Origin: UBA2112 sp964488555
GTDB lineage: Bacteria > Patescibacteriota > Saccharimonadia > Saccharimonadales > Saccharimonadaceae
NCBI GenBank assembly: GCA_964488555.1
Contig: CAZAUF010000003.1
Coordinates: 62,001 to 126,000 of the forward strand
Length of the DNA: 64,000 nt
Direction of reading: 5' to 3'
Shown here: one piece after another, positions 33,541 to 41,637 of the stretch
How positions within the stretch are numbered: position 1 is the first letter of the stretch
How the letters are laid out: every line of letters starts with the position of its first letter
Notes under the pieces: generated by a model
Database searches by the model: none
Told to the model about the DNA's origin: nothing
The model's input: only the letters and a program-made list of their open reading frames with translations
Position numbers and translations under genes: made by a program

Positions 33541-33706
33541 CTTAATTGGTATTATTTTGAAAGTGTTATTGGCGTACCCGTACGACATTTGTCGGTAGGC
33601 GCATCCGCGCTCATTTCTCCCACTCGCACGATCGATCAGATAACAGCTGTCAATCTGCTACCTGCTTCGTTCGCAAGATAATGAAAACACGAATGTGCTA
33701 AGAACC

Positions 33707-33735
33707 AGTTTACGCTTTATTGCAAAATCTGTCAA
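33707..33735 (-). promoter_or_regulatory. Promoter of the LysM-CHAP gene
   Basis: Minus strand: TTGACA (33730-33735), 17-base spacer, TAAACT (33707-33712). Sets a leader of about 270 bases (33431-33700) that holds small hairpins such as CGACA/TGTCG and the upstream ORF. I could not match it to a known riboswitch, including the c-di-AMP class that often controls such hydrolases. Confidence 0.7.
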
Positions 33736-33766
33736 TATATTTTATGATATAGCAATTTTTGCAAAT

Positions 33767-35017
33767 TTAGTATATAAGACACTTTTTCTGACAGTGGTTG
33801 GTGATGTTTTGTTGGTGCTGCTCATCTGTGGTCGCAAAGTATGTCACATCATCGTCACCGCTGAGGAAGAATAGGTACTCATTGGATGCGGGATTGGCAA
33901 CAGCGAGCAGAGCAGTTTTGCCAGGAGTCGCTATCGGACCGGGTGGCAAGCCCGTGTGTTTACGTGTGTTATACGGTGAGTCCAGTGATGGGTGCGGTGC
34001 TACGCCCATTTTTTTGGCGGCGTATTGGTATGTCACATCAGAGCCAAGCGTCATGCCAGCATCCATACGATTCAGGAAAACGCGTGCTATCTGACGCTGA
34101 TCAGCAGCTCCGGGCACCTCGCGCTGCACGATCGACGCCAGCGTGATGCCTTCGTATAGCGTCAGTCCTTGCTTCTTGAACTTTGCCACCAGGTCATTTT
34201 CGTTGATAACACGTTCAAACTCTGCAAAAAAACGATTCAGTATCGTTTCGACGGTCGCAGACGAGTCAAATTCAATCGTCTCACCATACAGATAACCCTC
34301 CAGATCGGCACTCGCGGGTTTGGTCGCAAACAACGGTCGATCATATGTCTTGTTCAGCGCGGCATCAATTTCAGCAGCACTGTAAATCCCTAGATCCAGG
34401 AGTACTTTGCGATTATTGGCAAGTGTGTCTCCGGGGAGGAAGGTCACGCGAAACGCATCCTGCTTACCTGCGACCAACCGGTCGACAATTGCCGGGGTAG
34501 AGAGGCTGGGCTGCAAATTATACACCCCTGCTTTGAGGTTATTTTCGGTGCTAGTCAGCTTGGTATAGATAGTAAATGCGAGACTACTACGGATAGCTCC
34601 TCGTAGTTGCAATTCATCTGCGATTTCGTTTGGTGCCGCACCCGGTTCGATTACAACCCTCACTCGTTCGGATGTATCGGTAGACGCAGGTGCTAACTGC
34701 TGCTGATACCACACAAATGCCCACACGGCCACGGCGACAATAGCGACAACTACGAGACCTACTATGGAGAGCAACCACTTTTTCCAGTTCTTTCTACCGT
34801 TTTTGGGTAGCAGCAATTTACGAGGACCACCGTCTTTAGTGGCCGGTTCGTGAGCCCCTATAAGTATCTGTGGTTCAGGTGCTGGTAGCTCATGGTCTGG
34901 ACGGTACTCCGGCTTAAGCTTAGGAGGCGTGGATTTAGACTGAGGCGACTTTGCAACTGGACGACGAACGCCGTCGAGAGAAGGTCGCGCCCGGTTGTTG
35001 GGGTTGTTAGGCTGCAT
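33767..35017 (-). CDS. mltG: Endolytic murein transglycosylase MltG (YceG family)
   Basis: A 416-residue protein: a 90-residue Pro/Lys-rich cytoplasmic region, one transmembrane helix (WLLSIVGLVVVAIVAVAVWAF), a LysM-like subdomain (VIEPGAAPNEIADEL) and the YceG catalytic domain with LEGYLYGETIEF, LASIVQREVP (catalytic Glu) and the late PYNTRKHTGLPPGPI motif. It cuts nascent glycan strands at the membrane. ATG 35017 overlaps the ruvX stop, indicating coupling in the ftsA-like operon. The long cytoplasmic part is unusual and may dock division proteins. Confidence 0.93.
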   Translation of the reverse strand: MQPNNPNNRARPSLDGVRRPVAKSPQSKSTPPKLKPEYRPDHELPAPEPQILIGAHEPATKDGGPRKLLLPKNGRKNWKKWLLSIVGLVVVAIVAVAVWAFVWYQQQLAPASTDTSERVRVVIEPGAAPNEIADELQLRGAIRSSLAFTIYTKLTSTENNLKAGVYNLQPSLSTPAIVDRLVAGKQDAFRVTFLPGDTLANNRKVLLDLGIYSAAEIDAALNKTYDRPLFATKPASADLEGYLYGETIEFDSSATVETILNRFFAEFERVINENDLVAKFKKQGLTLYEGITLASIVQREVPGAADQRQIARVFLNRMDAGMTLGSDVTYQYAAKKMGVAPHPSLDSPYNTRKHTGLPPGPIATPGKTALLAVANPASNEYLFFLSGDDDVTYFATTDEQHQQNITNHCQKKCLIY

Positions 35018-35408
35018 GGTGTTGCTCCAGATAATCTTGCAAAATGATAGTCGCCGCAAAGGCGTCGATATCGGCTTTGGTATACGGCTTGCCGCTCGAC
35101 TTCAGTCGGTCTTCGGCCATGACGCTCGTGAGCGATTCATCCTGAAATGCGATATTCGCAACGTCTTCGAGCTGACGCGCAAAAGCTTCACTGATAGCCG
35201 TTTGATCAGTACGGTCACCTGCTTGGTTACGCGGATAACCAATCACGATGGTTTCTACCGCACGTTCGTGGACCAGCTGTCGGATCTTTTCCAGTTCTGT
35301 GCCATCGACATCAATTGTCATCAGGGGCGAAGCAACGGGCACTATAGTATCAGCCACAGCGACGCCTATGCGCTTGGTACCGACGTCGAGAGATAACAGG
35401 TTAGCCAT
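35007..35408 (-). CDS. ruvX: Holliday junction resolvase-like RuvX (YqgF)
   Basis: A 133-residue RNase H-fold protein: LSLDVGTKRIGVAVAD (5-20), IVIGYPRNQAGD and DESLTSVMAEDRLK are the YqgF signatures. Members take part in 16S rRNA 5'-end maturation and possibly DNA junction cleavage. It overlaps both neighbours (8 bases with the membrane protein gene, 11 with mltG), so the operon is tightly coupled. The order ruvX-mltG is common in bacteria. Confidence 0.94.
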   Translation of the reverse strand: MANLLSLDVGTKRIGVAVADTIVPVASPLMTIDVDGTELEKIRQLVHERAVETIVIGYPRNQAGDRTDQTAISEAFARQLEDVANIAFQDESLTSVMAEDRLKSSGKPYTKADIDAFAATIILQDYLEQHHAA

Positions 35409-37044
35409 TGGTAATCAGTTTGAATTCGATGGTTATTTTCGTCGTGTCGTCCGGTACGCCTGAGACCCAGAACGGTGACAGCTTGACGTTGACGTCGCTC
35501 ACTCCGTCGATGGTCTTGATGTTGCCAATCACTTCTCCACTGCGGCGACCCTTGGATTGCTCCAAAATTTCATCGTCATCGATTTTTGGACCGATTTGTG
35601 CGGTTGCTGTCAGTGTCGCTGTCGCTTTGCCGGTTTTTTCATCGAACTTGAAGTCGCTGAATTGCACGGTACTCAGACCGTTGTCAAACACTTGCTGACG
35701 ATCGCTGTTTGTCAACGTTTTTTCGAATACTGTGTCCAGATACGCGTTCATCTCGGATTCTGGAATGCCCATCATCATGTAGGTGATCTCACTCGTGAGT
35801 TTCGCTTTGCCGGATGCCGTTTCTCCGCCGATAGCCGGAGATGACTTAGGATCTCCACCGGTCGCTGTGAAACTACCTTCGATCACGATGGTTTTATCGT
35901 CAAACTTCTCCGCAAGCTTGTCTCTTGCTTCATTGTTGTCTTGCTCCTTCAACTGGTCTTTCACACCGTCCACGTCTTCTCGTGTAACGACCGTTACTGT
36001 CTTGTCGGTGCCGCCTGATGTCGGACCCGTAAGGGTGGCTGAAACGCCAGAGGGTGCACCGGCCATACTACCGGAAGCACCATTGTACTTCTCGCCCCTG
36101 TCGGCTGCAGTGATAGTGGTTGTCCCCGATGAACTTGTACCACCGGTGTAGGTAAGCGTGACGGCCGAATCGGTAGTAAATAGCAAGCCTTCGGATGACC
36201 TGAGCGACGTACCTGCCGGAATCGTTCCCAGACCAAAGAATGAACTGGTAGAGAATTCCACCGTACCCGTGGCTCGCTCTCCGACGTTTTTCTCGCCCGT
36301 CGCGATGAAATCGATGGACTGGGTCTGCTTGTCGGTCTGTGTGACGACCTTGAGCTGCGCCTTTTCGCTGTCTGTCGTGAGGTCAGCCCCGAGAGTTATG
36401 GGAACTGACAGTGCTTGATCGGTCGTCTTGGCACTCACCACGATAGTCGCATGCGGCGCGATTTTGATGGCCCAGAACAAAAAGACAATGAGCAGCGCAC
36501 CTACTAACGAACTCAATGCGATTTTTTTGCGAAATGTACCGAAGTCAGGCACTGCAACGCGCTTCTTTTTGCCGGTTTTGGCAGCTTTTTTGTCTGTCTG
36601 ATCAGACTTCGGCGTAGCATCGTTGTCGACGTCGATATTCTCTAGATCCTCAGGCACAATGATTTCTTCGACACCATCGTCGTCTTTCATACCAGCATGG
36701 TCACCCACAGGCAGCTGCTCGCCGTCTATGACGTCTTCTTCGTCATCGTCTTTTCCAGACGACACATTGGCGAGTTTAGGCGGACTTTGCAGGTTCTTGG
36801 CGACAGGAATCTGAGCACTGGCAGCCAGTCCGGCAAGTGCTGAATTACCCGTGATAAGCACGAGACGCTTCTTTTCGTTGTCGGCGGTGCGTGCAAGTAG
36901 GCGCAGATTGACCGCACTTTGTAACACGCCGGTGCGTTTGGGCGGCACAAGTGCGACGATTTTTTCCTTGGCGTCTTTGACTTTGCCGATAATCGCGGTG
37001 ATGTCATCTTCGACATCGATGTATATGACGTCTTTTTTTTGCAT
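35401..37044 (-). CDS. Single-pass membrane protein with baseplate-J-like extracellular part
   Basis: A 547-residue protein: an N-terminal alpha/beta domain (about 1-85, with IYIDVEDDITAIIGKVKDA and KIVALVPPKR), an acidic linker, a basic patch, one transmembrane helix (SLVGALLIVFLFWAI, about 183-198), and a beta-rich outer domain full of Ser/Thr/Gly (GEKNVGERATGTVEF, IPAGTSLRSSEGLLF) that resembles baseplate J-like and adhesive folds. CPR genomes carry similar proteins of unknown role. It sits between an FtsA-like ATPase and the RuvX/MltG pair, which suggests a place in envelope assembly or division. Confidence 0.72.
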   Translation of the reverse strand: MQKKDVIYIDVEDDITAIIGKVKDAKEKIVALVPPKRTGVLQSAVNLRLLARTADNEKKRLVLITGNSALAGLAASAQIPVAKNLQSPPKLANVSSGKDDDEEDVIDGEQLPVGDHAGMKDDDGVEEIIVPEDLENIDVDNDATPKSDQTDKKAAKTGKKKRVAVPDFGTFRKKIALSSLVGALLIVFLFWAIKIAPHATIVVSAKTTDQALSVPITLGADLTTDSEKAQLKVVTQTDKQTQSIDFIATGEKNVGERATGTVEFSTSSFFGLGTIPAGTSLRSSEGLLFTTDSAVTLTYTGGTSSSGTTTITAADRGEKYNGASGSMAGAPSGVSATLTGPTSGGTDKTVTVVTREDVDGVKDQLKEQDNNEARDKLAEKFDDKTIVIEGSFTATGGDPKSSPAIGGETASGKAKLTSEITYMMMGIPESEMNAYLDTVFEKTLTNSDRQQVFDNGLSTVQFSDFKFDEKTGKATATLTATAQIGPKIDDDEILEQSKGRRSGEVIGNIKTIDGVSDVNVKLSPFWVSGVPDDTTKITIEFKLITNG

Positions 37045-37055
37045 ATTATCTATAT

Positions 37056-38321
37056 TTAAATGCGAAGCAACCGGTTAACTTTATCCTTGATTGAATCGCT
37101 ATCCCCACTACCTACGATTGTATCATAGCCGACCCGGAGTAACCCCATAGCGGTGATGAATGTATGATCTGTAATAGCATCGGTCGTGTCAATGATACCG
37201 ACGACTTCGGATGGCTTGATATGATGAACGGTTGGCTTTTTGGTAAACGGCAAATCCTTGTACCAATCGCGCTTAGATAGAGCCTCCACCAGCTGATCCA
37301 AGCTGGCACCGCCGCCACACAGCAGGATACGACTCGGTAGATGATCGACGGAATCGAACTCGCTCAGCGCAAGTTCCACGCCGGACAGCCAAACATCGAG
37401 CGTCTTGTCGATCGCAGTCGTCGCTTTCTTTTTGACGCCTTCTTTGATTTGCTCATGCCCAAGGTGCAGCTTCAGCTTTTCCGCGTCGGTGTAGTTGAGG
37501 TCCATGTCAGTCATGATGGTCTTGGTAAAGCTCCGTCCACCGATGCCGAACATGCGCGTACCTTCCACACCACCGTCATTCACGACAGCTATGTCAGTCG
37601 TTCCACCACCGACATCAGCCAGGATGGCAGTAAACGTGCTGTTACTGTCGGTGCCAAGTACACTGCGGCTGACCGCAAACGGCTCGGCGGCCACCGCTAC
37701 CAGCTCCAGTGCCAAATCTTCGGCAACATGCTCAAGTGCTCCGATGTGCACCATCGGTGCAAAAGCGGTGTATATCTGTACGGCGACGTCTTTGCCCTGA
37801 AATCCTATGGGATTGCTGACCTTGTAGCCATCGATGTGGATGCTCACCAGCGCGCTGTTGACCAATTTTACCTCGACGTCCTCATTGCCAGTTTCGAGAG
37901 CAATTTGCTTCTGCGCTTTTACCTGCGCGCGCTCCTGAACCTTTTCGATGATAAATTCCATCTCACGAATATCAAGTGGCTTGTCAGGCTGCGGTCGGCG
38001 ATATTTGATGGTATTGGTCAGACCTTTTACCAACTCGCCAGCAATGCCTATGACGGCTTTTTTTGCTTGCAGACCAGCCTGATCCTCGGCTTCCGCCAGT
38101 GCTACTTCACAGTTATGCACCACGGCAGCGATGTCCGCGATGGCTCCACTATGCATGTCACTGACATCCTGCCGAGCACGTCCAACACCCACGATCTCGA
38201 GGTTCTCTCCGTTGACCTTGGCTATCAGTGCCTTTATGAACTCGGTACCTATATCCAACCCCACTATGTAATCTTGGTCGGATTCACGATTGCGTACGGC
38301 GCGTATCTTGTCGAAAACCAT
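37056..38321 (-). CDS. ftsA: FtsA/PilM-like actin-fold ATPase
   Basis: The 421-residue product has FtsA landmarks: phosphate-1 loop GLDIGTEFIKALI (about 21-33), an SHS2-type insert, phosphate-2 ILADVGGGTTDIAVV and the adenosine motif LLCGGGASLDQLVEAL. FtsA tethers FtsZ to the membrane; PilM, a relative, works with type IV pili, and the two are hard to separate by eye. A C-terminal amphipathic tail (IKDKVNRLLRI) fits the FtsA membrane anchor. It heads the operon with the membrane protein, ruvX and mltG. TATAAT ends about 11 bases before the ATG. Confidence 0.82.
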   Translation of the reverse strand: MVFDKIRAVRNRESDQDYIVGLDIGTEFIKALIAKVNGENLEIVGVGRARQDVSDMHSGAIADIAAVVHNCEVALAEAEDQAGLQAKKAVIGIAGELVKGLTNTIKYRRPQPDKPLDIREMEFIIEKVQERAQVKAQKQIALETGNEDVEVKLVNSALVSIHIDGYKVSNPIGFQGKDVAVQIYTAFAPMVHIGALEHVAEDLALELVAVAAEPFAVSRSVLGTDSNSTFTAILADVGGGTTDIAVVNDGGVEGTRMFGIGGRSFTKTIMTDMDLNYTDAEKLKLHLGHEQIKEGVKKKATTAIDKTLDVWLSGVELALSEFDSVDHLPSRILLCGGGASLDQLVEALSKRDWYKDLPFTKKPTVHHIKPSEVVGIIDTTDAITDHTFITAMGLLRVGYDTIVGSGDSDSIKDKVNRLLRI

Positions 38322-38403
38322 AATTGCTACCCATTATATACCAGTTGCGCTTACCGCGCCAAAGGTTGCAACTTTTGAACAGTGTGGTAAAATTTGCATA
38401 ACT

Positions 38404-39336
38404 ATGAGTGGAGCGGAGACCCCCAAGCTAGGAGCTACATACAATTCTCCTGCTCCCACGCCAGAATATCTGGCAACTCCATCCGATACGCTAAAAAGCA
38501 AAGTGCACGAGCTGAGCGATTTGCTTGAAGCCGCTCGCCTCCCTGACGTTATGAATTATTCATTCACGTTTCACGGTGAGACACTCGACGGTATGTATAT
38601 CCCGGAAGATGTCCACAAACTTATCAAACAGTATGGTCTCATCGATGAAGTCACTGTGGAGTGTTCATATATGGAAGGTACCGGGACGAGTTTTTACATC
38701 CAATTCGAGATGTACGATGAAAATACGGAAGAATCTCACTTCTTAGACATCGAACGAGCATATAACTACGCACAAGGGGCCCAAGACTATGATTATGTCT
38801 ATACGTACGATCACAGCGACGCGAAAACAATGGCGAACAATATTCGTCCGATCACGCCGAGAGACTTGAATCGATGCCTGGCCAGTCTCATATGCAACGA
38901 CGCCGAAATGAACGCGTCGGCACTTGATGCGCACAATTGGCGCGCGAGCGATTACGAACATCTGATCGCACACTTGGTAGACGCAGCTTCATATCATTCA
39001 AGCAGCCACGAATACCTGCTGACCGACGAGGCGAGCGGCACGGCCGGCACCTACAGTTACGAAGAGGTGAACGGAGAAATCGTCGAATTCAACCTCTATC
39101 GCATCACCGTGTACAATGTCGATGTCAGCCCCATGGGCAATCCTGGCTACTACAAAAAGGCTATCGAAGCCTCGATCAGCGAGCACGATGGCAAAACTGA
39201 AGCGTATTTCCGCGAGCATACCTATATGGATGACCGATACTCGGGCAAGACGCTCACGCCCTCTGACGCAGACTACCGCTCAGCGTATGACTTCATTGAC
39301 ATACAGAGTGCACAGCTCCGCGCCCTGGCTGGGTAG
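38404..39336 (+). CDS. Hypothetical protein, 310 aa
   Basis: A soluble, acidic, Tyr-rich protein (YNYAQGAQDYDYVYTYDHSD) of unknown family, without signal peptide. The start ATG 38404 is set by TTGCAA (38366-38371) and TAAAAT (38388-38393) with upstream TG, ending 10 bases before it; longer readings run through the promoter. It is divergent from the ftsA-like operon. Beta-strand-rich central part, helical ends. No partner gene. Confidence 0.72.
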   Translation: MSGAETPKLGATYNSPAPTPEYLATPSDTLKSKVHELSDLLEAARLPDVMNYSFTFHGETLDGMYIPEDVHKLIKQYGLIDEVTVECSYMEGTGTSFYIQFEMYDENTEESHFLDIERAYNYAQGAQDYDYVYTYDHSDAKTMANNIRPITPRDLNRCLASLICNDAEMNASALDAHNWRASDYEHLIAHLVDAASYHSSSHEYLLTDEASGTAGTYSYEEVNGEIVEFNLYRITVYNVDVSPMGNPGYYKKAIEASISEHDGKTEAYFREHTYMDDRYSGKTLTPSDADYRSAYDFIDIQSAQLRALAG

Positions 39337-39342
39337 CATCAC

Positions 39343-41244
39343 CTACGCAAGCACTGCTTTGATGCGTCGGATACCAGCACTACTGGCTTCTTCTTTGATG
39401 ATCTTGAATTTCTTGCCGTCTTCAAATAGCTGCAGTGTATGATCGACATGCGGGCCGCCGCAGATTTCAAAACTATATGGTCGTTCTTCCTCTGGAGCCT
39501 TGGGGTCTTTCATACTATACACCTTGACCGTGTCACCATAGCGGTCACCGAACTGCCCAAGCGCGCCGAGCGGACCAGTGGCTTCTTCGGTCGGGTATTC
39601 AGCGTAGCTGATTTGCAGGTCTTTGGCGATTTGTTCGTTGACGATACGCTCGACTTGGTCCAACTGTTCGCGAGTGACCTTTTGATCGTGGCTAAAGTCA
39701 AAGCGCAGACGCTCCTCGGTGATGTTTGATCCACGCTGGATGACATGGTCGCCAAGTACGTCGCGCAGTGCCTGATACATCAGGTGCGTGGCGGTGTGGT
39801 ATTTCTTGTGCTGCAACGTCTGTCCACCGAGGCCACCCTTGAATGTGCCCTTTGCGGCAGTTTGACTGCGAGCGCGTTGCTCGGCCATCTTGGCGTCGAA
39901 CTCTTCGCGCCATTTTTCAGATAAATCGACGTCTTGCTTGAATGCTTCTTCGACAGACAGCTCTACCGGAAAGCCATAGGTGTCATATAGTGTAAATATC
40001 TCAACTCCGGTCAAACCGTTCTCTGCAAATTTCGGAAACTGCTGCAGGCCCTTACGAAGCGTCTGACGAAACGCCTTTTCTTCCTTCACCAAGACGGCGA
40101 TAACGTCGTCGCGTTTCTCAGCGACTTCAGGAAAGTCATTGTGATACAGGTCAGCGATGACGGGCACGACTTCCTGCATGAAGTTTTGCTCGACACCCAA
40201 ATCGAAAGCCTTGACCATGGCGCGACGGACGAGTCGGCGCATCACATAGCCCTGCTGCTTGTTGCTTGGCACGCAGCCGTCAACCGCGAGGAACGTCGCC
40301 GCGCGCAGATGGTCGGCGATGACACGCATACTTTCGGTGTGGCTGTCGTATTTTTTGCCGCTCAGGCTTTCGAGCTTCTGGATAATCGGCCACATGAGGC
40401 TGATTTTGTAGACGTCCGGATCGTTTAGCTTGGCAGCGGCGATACGCTCGAGACCAGAGCCGTGGTCGATGTTGGGATGCTCAAGCGGTTCAAACTTACC
40501 CTCAGCAACCTTGCGGTACGCCATGAAGACGTTGTTGCCGATTTCCATAAACCGACCGCAATCGCAGTTTGGGTGGCAGTGCTCGCCAAACTCAGGATTG
40601 TGCTCCACGAAATCAAACTCGTAGAACATTTCGCTGTCAGGTCCGCATGGGTCGCCCACAGGTGTGTTTTCAGGTGCGCCGTTTCGTGACCACCAGTTCT
40701 TGCTGCCGTCATAGAAGAAGATGCGCGCGCCTTCCTCCATGCCCTTAGCATAACCATCCTCTTCGCTGCCGATGTCTTGCATGCCGTTACTCAGGCCAGC
40801 ATCGGCAAATAATCGCGCCCATACGTCGGCAGCTTCGGTATCCTTTGGTATGCCGTAGCGGTCATCACCGATATAGCACGTCACATAGAGTTTGCTAAGG
40901 TCGAGCTGCACGATGTCACGGTGGAACTCAAACATCCACTCGATCTGCTGCTGTTTGAAATAGTCGCCCATGCTCCAATTGCCGAGCATCTCGAAAAACG
41001 TCGTGTGACGATTGTCGCCGATGTCATCGATATCCTGCGCGCGCAGACAGGTCTGACTGTCGACTAGACGCTTGCCCTCTGGGTGCGGCTCACCGAGCAG
41101 GTATGGAATAATCGGCTGCATGCCGCTGCCGGTAAACAGCGTCGTCGGATCGTCATGCAGCACCAGCGGCGCACGCTTAATGACCGCGTGACCACGCTCA
41201 GCAAAAAACTTCAGGTATTCGTTTCGGATCGTCTCGGTATTCAT
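39343..41244 (-). CDS. alaS: Alanyl-tRNA synthetase, short form without C-Ala domain
   Basis: The 633-residue enzyme has the class II catalytic core (TTLFTGSGMQPIIPYLLG, TTFFEMLGNWSMGDYF), the tRNA-recognition region and an editing domain with the zinc-type motifs HTATH and CGGPH. It then ends, so the roughly 200-residue C-terminal oligomerisation (C-Ala) domain of the usual 870-residue enzyme is absent. The ending is a clean stop after IRRIKAVLA, and editing residues are intact, so it is a natural short form rather than a broken gene. TGATAAAAT ends 7 bases before the ATG (leaderless type). Confidence 0.95.
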   Translation of the reverse strand: MNTETIRNEYLKFFAERGHAVIKRAPLVLHDDPTTLFTGSGMQPIIPYLLGEPHPEGKRLVDSQTCLRAQDIDDIGDNRHTTFFEMLGNWSMGDYFKQQQIEWMFEFHRDIVQLDLSKLYVTCYIGDDRYGIPKDTEAADVWARLFADAGLSNGMQDIGSEEDGYAKGMEEGARIFFYDGSKNWWSRNGAPENTPVGDPCGPDSEMFYEFDFVEHNPEFGEHCHPNCDCGRFMEIGNNVFMAYRKVAEGKFEPLEHPNIDHGSGLERIAAAKLNDPDVYKISLMWPIIQKLESLSGKKYDSHTESMRVIADHLRAATFLAVDGCVPSNKQQGYVMRRLVRRAMVKAFDLGVEQNFMQEVVPVIADLYHNDFPEVAEKRDDVIAVLVKEEKAFRQTLRKGLQQFPKFAENGLTGVEIFTLYDTYGFPVELSVEEAFKQDVDLSEKWREEFDAKMAEQRARSQTAAKGTFKGGLGGQTLQHKKYHTATHLMYQALRDVLGDHVIQRGSNITEERLRFDFSHDQKVTREQLDQVERIVNEQIAKDLQISYAEYPTEEATGPLGALGQFGDRYGDTVKVYSMKDPKAPEEERPYSFEICGGPHVDHTLQLFEDGKKFKIIKEEASSAGIRRIKAVLA

Positions 41245-41284
41245 CTCTGTTATTTTATCAGAATATTCACGGCAAGCATACTAA

Positions 41285-41313
41285 TTGACAAAAACTACTA
41301 TTTATGATTATAT
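41285..41313 (+). promoter_or_regulatory. Sigma70-type promoter
   Basis: TTGACA (41285-41290), 17-base spacer, TTATAT (41308-41313) with upstream TG. Leader with a GTAGG/CCTAC mini-hairpin for the gene at 41344. Confidence 0.75.
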
Positions 41314-41343
41314 ATACGGTAGGTCCTACAGGAAGGAACTGAG

Positions 41344-41637
41344 ATGACAGAATCTCAAAACGAGGGTCCGTTGCTGTACACGTTGCGGCAGCTGCACGAC
41401 GACACCGCCGCCGTCATGGAGGCCGTCAACACGCAGAAGCGTCCGGCGGTCATCACCCAGCGCGGCAGGTTCATCGCCCTGGTGCAGCCACTCGCCTGCA
41501 TCGAGAACCTCGAAGGCATACTCATCGGCAAGGCCATCGAGGCCGGCGACATCAAGCTGGAACCAGGAGACCGGGTCTACACGTCGGAGGAGATGGCGAA
41601 AGCACTATTCGGCGACGCCGACGATTCCACCGCCTAG
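41344..41637 (+). CDS. Phd/YefM-like antitoxin, orphan, high GC
   Basis: A 97-residue protein whose middle part (LRQLHDDTAAVMEAVNTQKR, then PAVITQRGRFIALVQPL) has the Phd/YefM pattern of helix, then 'rP..ItrnGrpvAvl' strand. These proteins bind DNA and neutralise a toxin through the C-terminus, here an acidic tail with SEEMAKALFGD. No toxin gene is adjacent; the end of mnmA overlaps its 3' end by 33 bases on the other strand. AGGAAGGAA precedes the ATG. Its first 177 bases are 62% GC by hand count, well above its neighbours, which hints at transfer from an actinobacterium. Confidence 0.65.
   Translation: MTESQNEGPLLYTLRQLHDDTAAVMEAVNTQKRPAVITQRGRFIALVQPLACIENLEGILIGKAIEAGDIKLEPGDRVYTSEEMAKALFGDADDSTA

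Noticed and set aside
33431..33700. c-di-AMP (ydaO-type) riboswitch before the LysM-CHAP gene.
   Set aside because: The gene context fits, but I could not find the conserved core blocks in the leader by eye.
39343..41244. Truncated alaS pseudogene.
   Set aside because: Catalytic and editing motifs are intact and it ends with a normal stop; short AlaRS is plausible in reduced genomes.
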